Shown: piece after piece, positions 56,440 through 64,000 of the stretch | Layout: every line of letters begins with the position of its first letter | How positions within the stretch are numbered: position 1 is the first letter of the stretch | DNA from: Xylanimonas allomyrinae | GTDB taxonomy: Bacteria > Actinomycetota > Actinomycetes > Actinomycetales > Cellulomonadaceae | Assembly (NCBI RefSeq): GCF_004135345.1 | Contig: NZ_CP035495.1 | Span: 434,001 to 498,000 of the forward strand | Direction: 5' to 3' | DNA length: 64,000 nt | Translations under genes and position numbers: made by a program | The notes under the pieces: generated by a model | Seen by the model: the letters and a program-made list of their open reading frames with translations, nothing else | Databases searched by the model: none | Told to the model about the DNA's origin: nothing

Positions 56440-57483
56440 ATGGATATCGACATGACCACGCTGCGACTGCTCGAACGTGAGCGTGACATCAGCCTGGACG
56501 TGCTCGTCGAGGCGATCGAGCAGGCCCTGGAGTCGGCATACCACCGCACGCCGGACGCCTACGCGAAGGCGCGCGTCGAGGTGGACCGCCGCTCGGGTCA
56601 CGTGACGGTGTGGGCGCGCGAGGAGATCCGCACGCCCGACCCGCAGGACCCGGAGGGGCGCCCGCTCGTCGAGCTGGGCCCCGAGTTCGACCACACGCCG
56701 CACGACTTCGGCCGCATCGCGACCGCCACGGCCCGTCAGGTCATCGTGCAGCGGCTGCGCGACGCCGAGGACGACCAGGTGCTGGGCATGTTCCGCGGCA
56801 AGGAGGGCGAGGTCATCGCGGGCGTCATCCAGCAGGGCCGCGACCCGCGCGTCGTCATGGTCGACGTCGGCGGGACCGAGGCGGTGCTGCCGCCGCACGA
56901 GCAGGTGCCCACCGAGGAGTACGTGCACGGCGAGCGGCTGCGCGCCTACGTCGTCGAGGTGGCGCGCGGCCCCAAGGGCGCGCAGGTGACGCTGAGCCGT
57001 ACGCACCCCGCGCTGGTGCGCAAGCTGTTCGAGCTGGAGGTGCCCGAGGTCGCCGACGGGTCGGTCGAGATCACGGCGATCGCGCGCGAGGCCGGCCACC
57101 GCTCGAAGGTCGCGGTGCGGTCCACGGTGCAGGGTCTCAACGCCAAGGGTGCCTGCATCGGCCCGATGGGCGCGCGCGTGCGGGCCGTGATGGCCGAGCT
57201 GCACGGCGAGAAGATCGACATCGTCGACCATTCGGACGACCCGGCCAGGTTCGTGGCCAACGCCCTCTCCCCGGCGCGTGTGACGTCCGTCACGGTCGTG
57301 GACGCGGACGCGCGCGCGGCCCGCGCGGTCGTGCCGGACTACCAGCTCTCGCTGGCGATCGGCAAGGAGGGGCAGAACGCCCGCCTGGCCGCGAAGCTCA
57401 CCGGCTGGCGGATCGACATCCGGTCCGACGAGTCGGCCGAGCCGGTGGCCCCGGCCCCGGCGAAGGGCAGCGAGCAGCAGTGA
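56440..57483 (+). CDS. nusA: Transcription termination/antitermination factor NusA
   Basis: RNA-polymerase-associated factor of 347 residues: NusA N-terminal domain (1-~125, '[29 protein letters not shown]'), S1 domain ('[32 protein letters not shown]'), and two KH domains ('[20 protein letters not shown]', '[26 protein letters not shown]', '[23 protein letters not shown]'). No extra C-terminal acidic repeats. One base separates it from rimP. Confidence 0.97.
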   Translation: MDIDMTTLRLLERERDISLDVLVEAIEQALESAYHRTPDAYAKARVEVDRRSGHVTVWAREEIRTPDPQDPEGRPLVELGPEFDHTPHDFGRIATATARQVIVQRLRDAEDDQVLGMFRGKEGEVIAGVIQQGRDPRVVMVDVGGTEAVLPPHEQVPTEEYVHGERLRAYVVEVARGPKGAQVTLSRTHPALVRKLFELEVPEVADGSVEITAIAREAGHRSKVAVRSTVQGLNAKGACIGPMGARVRAVMAELHGEKIDIVDHSDDPARFVANALSPARVTSVTVVDADARAARAVVPDYQLSLAIGKEGQNARLAAKLTGWRIDIRSDESAEPVAPAPAKGSEQQ

Positions 57484-57532
57484 GACAGGCGCCGCCGGGC
57501 GGGACGGTTCCGTCTCCGCGCGGCCCGCGCGC

Positions 57533-57538
57533 TAGACT
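57533..57538 (+). promoter_or_regulatory. -10 element before ylxR
   Basis: TAGACT ends four bases before the GTG at 57543, the shortest spacing of the set; transcription could start at or just inside the codon, or begin the infB transcript. Confidence 0.4.
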
Positions 57539-57542
57539 GTCG

Positions 57543-57878
57543 GTGACCGGGCCGCGCGCCCAGAGTCCAGCACGCTCCCGCACCCCCTCACCGGCCCCCG
57601 TTGTCGGTCCGGTGCGCACGTGTGTCGGATGCCGGGTGCGCGACTTGCGGTCGGCACTCCTGAGGCTGGTCCTCGTGCCGGACGCCGCGGGCGGGGCGAA
57701 GCCTCGCGTCGCGGTCGACGAGCGCAAGGCCCTGCCGGGACGCGGTGCGTGGGTTCACCCCACGGTCGCATGCCTGGACCTCGCCGTCCGACGGCGGGCC
57801 GTGCCGCGCGCGCTGCGCGTGGACGCCCCGCTCGACCTGACGGAGGTCCGGGACTGGCTGGAGTCCGCCGACCGTTGA
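57543..57878 (+). CDS. ylxR: YlxR family (DUF448) RNA-binding protein
   Basis: A 111-residue protein with the family motifs '[23 protein letters not shown]' and '[29 protein letters not shown]'. YlxR proteins bind RNA and have been linked to RNase P and gene regulation in other bacteria. Its place between nusA and infB is standard. GTG start fits the -10 element. Confidence 0.92.
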   Translation: MTGPRAQSPARSRTPSPAPVVGPVRTCVGCRVRDLRSALLRLVLVPDAAGGAKPRVAVDERKALPGRGAWVHPTVACLDLAVRRRAVPRALRVDAPLDLTEVRDWLESADR

Positions 57879-58074
57879 CCACACGGTCACCTGCACGTCT
57901 GGCGCCCCGGCGCCGACGGTTCCCGACCGGGGCCACCGCGCCTCGGCCGCACCACGCGTACGTCGACAAGGAAGCGGGTCAGAAGCCGATGGGCACCCGA
58001 TGAGTCCCCAGCGATGAGTACTCGGTACTAACCACGGTCCACCCTGTCTTGGGGAGGGCCGAGACAGGAGAGAA

Positions 58075-60995
58075 GTGGCGAAGGTCCGCGTGCACGAGCT
58101 TGCCAAAGAGCTCGGCGTGACTAGCAAGGCCCTGCTGGACGATCTGAAGGCCGCGGGGGAGTTCGTCCGCTCGGCCTCCTCGACGCTCGAGGCGCCGGTC
58201 GAGCGCATGATGCGTGAGAAGCACAAGAGCGCTGCCCCGGCGTCCTCGCCGGCACCCGCCGCGCCTGCGCCTCGCGCCAAGGCGCCCGCCCCGGCTGCGG
58301 CGCCCGCACCTGCCGAGGCAGCCGCACCCGCTGCGGCCCCGGCCCCGGCACCCGCTGCTGAGGCTCCCGCTCCGGCGGCTTCCGCTCCGGCAGCTCCCGC
58401 TCCGGCGGCACCCGCCCCGGCGGCGCCTGCCGCTGAGGCCACCGCACCCGCCCGGCCCGCACCGGCCGCGCGTCCGGGTGCCCCGCGCGCCCCGCGGCAC
58501 CCCGGCCGGCCGGCAACGCGCCGCGCCCCGGAGCCCCGCGTCCTGCGGGCGGCGAGCGTGGCGGGCGTCCCGGTGCCCCCCGCCCGGGCAACAACCCCTT
58601 CGCCCCGTCGCAGGGCATGCCCCGTCAGGGCGGACGCCCCGGCGGCGGTGCCCCGCGCCCGGGCAACAACCCCTTCGCGCCCTCCCAGGGGATGCCGCGT
58701 CCGGGTCAGCGTGGCGACCGTGACGGCGCGCGCAATGAGAACGCCCCCGCGGCGTCGGCGGGCGAGCGTCCCGGCGGCCCGCGTCCCGGTGGTCCCCGCC
58801 CCGGTGGCCCGCGTCCCGCGGCGCCGCGTCCGGGCGGTCCGCGCCCGAACCCGGGCATGATGCCCGGCCGCACCTCGATGCCGCGTCCGGGTGAGCGCCC
58901 GGCCGGTGGCGCGGGCGGCGGTGGCGGCCGTGGCCGACCCGGTGGCGGCGGCGGCGGGTACGCCGGTCGCCCCGGCGGCGGTGCTCCTGGTGGTGGCGGC
59001 GGCGGTTTCGCCGGTCGTCCCGGTGGCGGCGGTGGCCGTGGTGGCGCCGGTCGCGGCTCCACGCAGGGCGCGTTCGGTCGCGCCGGCGGTCGTCCGGTGC
59101 GCGGGCGCAAGTCGAAGCGCGCGAAGCGTCAGGAGTTCGAGGCGATGCAGGCGCCGTCGCTGGGCGGCGTGTCCGTCCCGCGCGGCAACGGCTCGACCAC
59201 GATCCGCCTGCGTCAGGGCTCGTCCCTGAACGACTTCGCCGACAAGATCGACGCGAACCCCGCGTCGCTGGTCACGGTGCTGTTCCACCTCGGTGAGATG
59301 GCCACGGCGACGCAGTCGCTCGACGAGGCGACGTTCGGCGTCCTCGGCGAGGAGCTCGGCTACAAGATCGAGATGGTCTCGGCCGAGGAGGAGGACCGCG
59401 AGCTGCTCGGGGCCTTCGACATCGACCTCGACGCCGAGCTCGAGGCGGAGTCCGACGAGGACCTCGCCCCGCGCCCGCCGGTCGTCACCGTCATGGGTCA
59501 CGTCGACCACGGCAAGACCAAGCTTCTCGACGCCATCCGTTCGACGGACGTCGTCGCGGGCGAGGCCGGCGGCATCACCCAGCACATCGGTGCCTACCAG
59601 ATCCGCACCGAGCACGAGGGCAACGAGCGGGCCATCACGTTCATCGACACCCCGGGCCACGAGGCGTTCACCGCCATGCGTGCCCGTGGTGCCCAGGTCA
59701 CGGACATCGCGATCCTCGTGGTCGCGGCCGACGACGGTGTGATGCCCCAGACGATCGAGGCGCTCAACCACGCCCAGGCGGCCGGTGTGCCGATCGTCGT
59801 CGCGGTCAACAAGGTGGACAAGGAGGCTGCGAACCCGGCGAAGATCCGCCAGCAGCTCACCGAGTACAACCTGGTCGCGGAGGAGTACGGCGGCGACACC
59901 ATGTTCGTCGACGTCTCGGCGAAGAACCGCATGGGCATCGACAACCTCCTCGAGGCCGTCCTGCTGACCGCGGACGCCGCCCTCGACCTGCGGGCCAACC
60001 CGGACAAGGACGCGCGCGGCGTCGCGATCGAGGCCAACCTCGACCGCGGGCGCGGTGCCGTTGCCACCGTCCTGGTGCAGTCCGGCACGCTGCACGTCGG
60101 CGACGCGATCGTCGCGGGCACGGCCCACGGCCGCGTGCGTGCGATGTTCGACGAGCACGGGGACGCGGTCGACGCCGCCGAGCCGGCTCGCCCGGTGCAG
60201 GTCCTCGGCCTGAGCTCCGTGCCCAGCGCGGGCGACACGTTCCTGGTCGCCCCCGACGAGCGCACGGCCCGCCAGATCGCCGAGAAGCGTGAGGCCGCCG
60301 AGCGTGCCGCCCTCCTGGCCAAGCGCCGCAAGCGTGTCAGCCTCGAGGACTTCACGAAGGCGCTCGAGCAGGGCAAGGTCGAGACCCTCAACCTCGTCAT
60401 CAAGGGTGACGTGTCCGGTGCCGTCGAGGCACTCGAGGACGCGCTGCTCAAGATCGACGTGGGCGAGGAGGTCGAGCTGCGCGTCATCCACCGCGGCGTC
60501 GGCGCGATCACGCAGAACGACGTGAACCTGGCCACGGTCGACAGTGCCGTGATCATCGGCTTCAACGTCAAGTTCGGCGAGCGTGTCGAGGAGCTGGCCG
60601 ACCGCGAGGGCGTCGAGGTCAAGTTCTACTCGGTCATCTACCAGGCGATCGAGGACGTCGAGGCAGCGCTCAAGGGCATGCTCAAGCCGGAGTTCGAGGA
60701 GGTCCAGCTCGGGACCGCCGAGATCCGCCAGGTGTTCCGTTCCTCGAAGTTCGGGAACATCGCCGGTTCGATCATCCGCTCGGGCACCATCCGACGGAAC
60801 TCGAAGGCGCGCGTGCTGCGTGGCGGCAAGGTCGTCGGGGACAACCTCTCGATCGAGTCGCTGCGCCGCGAGAAGGACGACGTCACCGAGGTCCGCGAGG
60901 GCTTCGAGTGTGGCATCGGCCTCGGGTCGTTCAACGACATCACCGAGGGCGACATCATCGAGACGTTCGAGATGCGCGAGAAGCCCCGCGCGTGA
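58075..60995 (+). CDS. infB: Translation initiation factor IF-2 (apparent frameshift near 58500-58503)
   Basis: GTPase that brings initiator tRNA to the ribosome. About 973 residues: IF2_N module ('[31 protein letters not shown]'), a ~330-residue linker first Ala/Pro-rich and then Gly/Pro/Arg-rich ('[14 protein letters not shown]' twice, '[13 protein letters not shown]'), and the G domain with '[15 protein letters not shown]' near 474, 'DTPGHEAF' and 'NKVDK', then the C-terminal domains. The N-terminal and main parts are in different frames; adding one C to the C4 run at 58500-58503 joins them as '[15 protein letters not shown]'. ACAGGAG precedes the GTG. An essential gene, so the break is almost surely an error. 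Confidence 0.96.
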
Positions 60996-61023
60996 GCGCG
61001 GTGCTCTGACCCGTCTCGGACGT

Positions 61024-61070
61024 GACGACGGCGGCCCGGGCCCCCACGGGGCGCCCGGGCCGCCGTCGTC
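61024..61070 (+). terminator. Perfect 18-bp hairpin between infB and rbfA
   Basis: GACGACGGCGGCCCGGGC (61024-61041) pairs without mismatch with 61053-61070; the loop CCCCACGGGGC can pair further. It ends 22 bases before rbfA, inside what is usually one operon. Confidence 0.75.
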
Positions 61071-61092
61071 GAGGCCCAGAAAGGACCAAGCC

Positions 61093-61545
61093 ATGACCGA
61101 CAACCCGCGCTCGCGCCGCCTGGCCGACCGCATCAAGGTCATCGTCGCGCAGATGCTCGACACCCGGATCAAGGACCCGCGCCTGGGGTTCGTCACCGTC
61201 ACCGACGTGCGTGTGACGGGCGACCTGCAGTCCGCGGCGGTGTTCTACACCGTCTACGGCAGCGACGAGGAGCGGGCCGGGTCGGCCGCCGCGCTGGAGA
61301 GCGCCAAGGGGCTGATCCGCTCCGAGGTCGGCAAACAGACCGGCATCCGGCTCACCCCGACCATCGACTTCCACCTCGACGCCGTCCCGGAGACGGCGGC
61401 GCACCTGACGGCCGCGCTCGACGAGGCGCGGCGCCGGGACGGGGAGCTGGCCGCGCTGCGCGCCGGCAAGGCGTTCGCGGGCGAGCAGGACCCGTACCGC
61501 AAGCCGCGCGAGCACGACGCGGACGACCTGCCCGACGAGGTCTGA
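61093..61545 (+). CDS. rbfA: Ribosome-binding factor A
   Basis: Helps mature 16S rRNA 5' end. The 150-residue KH-like protein has '[48 protein letters not shown]' and '[17 protein letters not shown]', then a charged tail. AGAAAGGA precedes the ATG at 61093. A perfect hairpin lies between it and infB, so read-through or a separate promoter is needed. Confidence 0.95.
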   Translation: MTDNPRSRRLADRIKVIVAQMLDTRIKDPRLGFVTVTDVRVTGDLQSAAVFYTVYGSDEERAGSAAALESAKGLIRSEVGKQTGIRLTPTIDFHLDAVPETAAHLTAALDEARRRDGELAALRAGKAFAGEQDPYRKPREHDADDLPDEV

Positions 61546-61546
61546 C

Positions 61547-62530
61547 GTGCCCCAGGACGCCCCGCGCCCGCCGCGGCGGCCGACGGCGGCCGACGGGTTC
61601 GTCGTCGTCGACAAGCCGGCCGGGTGGACCAGCCACGACGTCGTCGGGCGTGTCCGGCGGCTGGCCGGGACGCGCAAGGTCGGGCACGCGGGCACGCTCG
61701 ACCCCATGGCGACGGGCGTGCTCGTCGTCGGCGTCGGGCGGGCCACGCGCCTGCTGACCTACGTCGTGGGCGCCGACAAGGCGTACGAGGCGACGATCCG
61801 CCTGGGCGTGGGTACCACCACGGACGACGCCGAGGGCGAGGTGGTGGCCGCGCCGGGGTTCGCCGGTGCCGCCGACTCCCCGCAGGTGAAGGCGGCCGTC
61901 GCGGAGCTGACGGGAGACATCCTCCAGGTGCCGTCGACGGTCTCGGCCATCAAGGTCGGGGGCAAGCGCGCCTACGCCCTCGCCCGCGCCGGCGAGGAGG
62001 TCGAGCTGCGGTCACGGCCGGTCACGGTCGGCGAGTTCGCCGTCCGTGCGGCCCGGCACGGCGTCGCCTCCGGCGTGCAGACCGGCGGGCAGGGCCCGGG
62101 CGACGAGGTGCCCGTGCTCGACCTCGACGTCGCCGTCACCGTCTCCTCGGGGACGTACGTGCGCGCGCTGGCGCGCGACCTCGGCGTCGCGCTCGGCACC
62201 GCCGGGCACCTGACGGCGCTGCGGCGCACGCGCGTCGGCGGGCACACGCTCGACCAGGCGCGCACGCTCGACGCCATGGAGGCCCAGGCCGACGCCGACG
62301 GCGTGCTCGCCACGATCGCGATGGCGCAGGCCGCGGCCGCCGACCTTCCCGTCCGCGAGGTCACGGCCGACGAGGCGCACGACCTGGGCTTCGGCCGCTG
62401 GGTCGCGCCCTCGGGGCGCCCGGGGCCCGTCGCGGCGGTCGGACCCGACGGCGCGCTCGTCGCGCTGCTGGAAGACACGCGGCGGCACGGGACCGACCGG
62501 GCCCGGCCGGTGCTGGTGCTGGCGCCCTGA
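61547..62530 (+). CDS. truB: tRNA pseudouridine-55 synthase
   Basis: Makes Psi55 in the T-loop of tRNAs. The 327-residue protein has 'GFVVVDKPAGWTSHDVVGRVRRL', the catalytic 'KVGHAGTLDPMATGVLVVGVGRATRL' with Asp 52, 'GDILQVPSTVSAIKVGGKRAYALARAGEEV' and a C-terminal PUA-like region. GTG start one base after the rbfA stop. Confidence 0.96.
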   Translation: MPQDAPRPPRRPTAADGFVVVDKPAGWTSHDVVGRVRRLAGTRKVGHAGTLDPMATGVLVVGVGRATRLLTYVVGADKAYEATIRLGVGTTTDDAEGEVVAAPGFAGAADSPQVKAAVAELTGDILQVPSTVSAIKVGGKRAYALARAGEEVELRSRPVTVGEFAVRAARHGVASGVQTGGQGPGDEVPVLDLDVAVTVSSGTYVRALARDLGVALGTAGHLTALRRTRVGGHTLDQARTLDAMEAQADADGVLATIAMAQAAAADLPVREVTADEAHDLGFGRWVAPSGRPGPVAAVGPDGALVALLEDTRRHGTDRARPVLVLAP

Positions 62531-62543
62531 CGAGCGCACCCCG

Positions 62544-62561
62544 GCCCGCACACGTGCGGGC
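62544..62561. terminator. Short hairpin between convergent truB and the ferredoxin reductase
   Basis: GCCCGCA (62544-62550) pairs with TGCGGGC (62555-62561). A direct repeat CAGGATCGC follows twice. Confidence 0.55.
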
Positions 62562-62588
62562 AGGATCGCCGCAGGATCGCGACGTGCC

Positions 62589-63788
62589 TCAGACGGCCTG
62601 GACCCGCCGGCGCTCGGCGAGGTCGAGGCCGTCCTGCCAGGATGCGCCCCGGGCGATGAGGGCCCGGTACTTCATGATGTCGGCCCGCCGGTTCAGGGTC
62701 AGCGCGCCGACGACGCGCGCGTCCCGGCGGTAGAGGGCGACGAAGCACGGCTCGTCCCAGGCACCGGCGACCAGGGCCGGCTCCCCGTGGGGGACGCCGA
62801 CGAACTGGATCCGGTCGCCGTACCAGTCCGACCAGAAGTACGGCACGTGCCGGTAGGGCTGCGCGGCACCCGGGTCGAGCGCGTTGCGCATCGCGTGGCC
62901 CGCCTGCTCGGACGCGTTCGTCCAGTGCTCCAGCCGCATCGAGACGCCGAGATCCGGGTGGGGCCAGCGCGCGACGTCGCCCGCAGCCCACACGCCCGGG
63001 GCGCCGGCGAGCGTCGCGTCGCACACGACGCCGTCGTCGACCCGCAGCCCGGACCCGGCGAGCCAGCCGGTGGCCGGCGTTGCACCGATGCCGACGACGA
63101 CGAGGTCGGCGGCGACGACCGACCCGTCGGAGAGCCGCACACCCGTCACGTCCGTCTCGCCTTCGAGACCGGTCACGGTGACGGCGCAGCACAGATCGGT
63201 GCCGTGGCGGGCGTGCAGCGCGCCCAGCGCGGCCCCCGCGGTGGCGCCGACCGCTCGCGTCAGCGGCGTCGGCAGCGACTCCAGCACGGTGGCGTCCAGC
63301 CCGCGGGCGCGCGCGGCCGAGGCGAGCTCCGACCCGATGAACCCTGCGCCGACGACCACGGTGCGTGCGCCCGCGTCGAGCCGCGCGCGGACGGCGCGCG
63401 CGTCGTCGAGCGTGCGCAGCGTGTGGACGCCGCGCAGGTGCGCGGCCCCCGGCAGCGTCCGGGCGAGAGCGCCCGTGGCGATCACGAGAGCGTCGTAGGG
63501 CACCTCGCGGCCCTCGGCCGACAGCACGCGCGCCTCGGTGTCCAGCGCGCTCGCCGGGGTGCCGAGCAGGACCTCGACGCCGAGGTCTTCGGCGAGGCCC
63601 TGGGCGCCGCCGAGCGTGGGCGTGAGCGGCGGGCCGGTGAGGAACTCCTTCGACAGCGGCGGCCGGTCGTAGGGGAGGTGCGGCTCCGCTCCCACGAGCG
63701 TGAGCCTCCCGGCGAACCCCGCCTTGCGCGCGGCCTGGACGGCCCGCAGCCCGGCGAGTCCCGCACCGGCGACGACGACGCGTTCCAT
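62589..63788 (-). CDS. FAD-dependent ferredoxin reductase (rhodocoxin/putidaredoxin reductase type)
   Basis: A 399-residue flavoprotein: FAD motif 'VVVAGAGLAGLRAVQAARKAG' at the N-terminus, 'LPYDRPPLSKEFLTG' as in putidaredoxin reductases, NADH motif 'TVVVGAGFIGSELASAARARG', 'GVWAAGDVARWPHP' and a C-terminal 'MRLEHWTNASEQAGHAMRNAL...PYFWSDWYGDRIQFVG'. It passes electrons from NADH to a ferredoxin. The ferredoxin gene lies six bases upstream on the same strand, so the two form an operon. Confidence 0.93.
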   Translation of the reverse strand: MERVVVAGAGLAGLRAVQAARKAGFAGRLTLVGAEPHLPYDRPPLSKEFLTGPPLTPTLGGAQGLAEDLGVEVLLGTPASALDTEARVLSAEGREVPYDALVIATGALARTLPGAAHLRGVHTLRTLDDARAVRARLDAGARTVVVGAGFIGSELASAARARGLDATVLESLPTPLTRAVGATAGAALGALHARHGTDLCCAVTVTGLEGETDVTGVRLSDGSVVAADLVVVGIGATPATGWLAGSGLRVDDGVVCDATLAGAPGVWAAGDVARWPHPDLGVSMRLEHWTNASEQAGHAMRNALDPGAAQPYRHVPYFWSDWYGDRIQFVGVPHGEPALVAGAWDEPCFVALYRRDARVVGALTLNRRADIMKYRALIARGASWQDGLDLAERRRVQAV

Positions 63789-63794
63789 CGGTGC

Positions 63795-63989
63795 TCAGCC
63801 TTCCCCGATGCGCAGCGCCTCGGTCGGGCACGCCGTCACGGCCGCCTCGACGGCGTCGCGGTTGCCCGCATCGACGAGGGTGGTCTTGACCACCAGCGTG
63901 CCGTCGTCGTCGATCTCGAACACGTCCGGGGCCGTCGCCTCGCAGACGCCGAGCACGGTGCACTTGTCGCGGTCCACGCAGATCTTCAT
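63795..63989 (-). CDS. [3Fe-4S] ferredoxin
   Basis: A 64-residue ferredoxin with Cys 10 and Cys 16 ('KCTVLGVCEATAP') and Cys 54 ('ACPTEAL'). Where a 4Fe-4S ferredoxin has a second Cys at 13, this has Leu, the mark of the single [3Fe-4S] type that serves cytochromes P450 in actinobacteria. With the reductase next to it, a P450 gene is expected just beyond the right edge of the window on this strand; that is inference. Confidence 0.9.
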   Translation of the reverse strand: MKICVDRDKCTVLGVCEATAPDVFEIDDDGTLVVKTTLVDAGNRDAVEAAVTACPTEALRIGEG

Positions 63990-64000
63990 CGCGTGCCCTC

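Overview
The window is about 64 kb of very GC-rich DNA, densely packed with genes and with strong G/C bias at third codon positions. It reads as core chromosome of a high-GC actinobacterium, most likely order Micrococcales (Cellulomonadaceae or Promicromonosporaceae-like; the family assignment is inference). Support comes from actinobacterial gene order (ffh-rpsP-khpA-rimM-trmD-rplS-lepB-rnhB-DUF2469-yraN-comM-dprA-xerC, rpsB-tsf-pyrH-frr-cdsA-rlmN, dxr-rip-ispG, proS-DUF4439-rimP-nusA-ylxR-infB-rbfA-truB), a short-Stem-I T-box on ileS, and widespread leaderless starts. I see no tRNA, rRNA, prophage, insertion sequence, CRISPR array or defence island.

Layout. 1-5.6 kb: a partial thioredoxin-fold protein, a deazaflavin-dependent oxidoreductase, a short-chain dehydrogenase, then ileS behind a T-box. 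5.7-14.4 kb: folC, a PTS-type dihydroxyacetone kinase (dhaKLM, with an HPr domain on DhaM) lying between folC and its usual partners DUF4233 and ndk, then smc. 14.5-21.4 kb: protein targeting and nitrogen control (ftsY, amt-glnK-glnD behind a GlnR-like box, ffh). 21.6-31.9 kb: ribosome, tRNA and secretion genes, then rnhB, yraN, comM, dprA and xerC. 32.0-39.7 kb: a secreted LytM peptidase facing the rpsB-tsf and pyrH-frr-cdsA-rlmN groups, a DivIVA-repeat protein and a small HTH protein. 39.9-49.6 kb: a secreted barrel/SH3 protein, dxr, a thiamine salvage island (thiM-thiE-thiD on minus, cytX on plus, each with its own TPP riboswitch) inserted between dxr and rip-ispG, and a GNAT protein. 49.8-52.6 kb: a DUF4914 protein with a PEPCK-like P-loop and an Fpg/Nei glycosylase. 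52.7-62.5 kb: proS and the nusA-infB translation cluster. 62.6-64 kb: a ferredoxin reductase and a [3Fe-4S] ferredoxin, probably partners of a P450 beyond the window edge.

The most important caution is that 13 genes, including infB, smc, folC, glnD, rlmN and thiD, carry 14 apparent frameshifts. Every one is repaired by adding back a single base, and nearly all lie in runs of G or C. This looks like systematic homopolymer contraction in the assembly rather than gene decay. I annotate those genes as full-length loci and give the approximate break point.

Much of the interesting biology is regulatory: the ileS T-box, the divergent TPP riboswitch pair sharing a compact promoter region, a GlnR-like box at amt, a candidate structured leader with an upstream ORF before rplS, a roughly 310-nt rpsB leader, -10 elements 4 to 7 nt upstream of start codons at fourteen genes, and long perfect hairpins without U-tracts at gene ends. 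I did not find a convincing wholly new system; the best unexplained protein is the DUF4914 P-loop protein.
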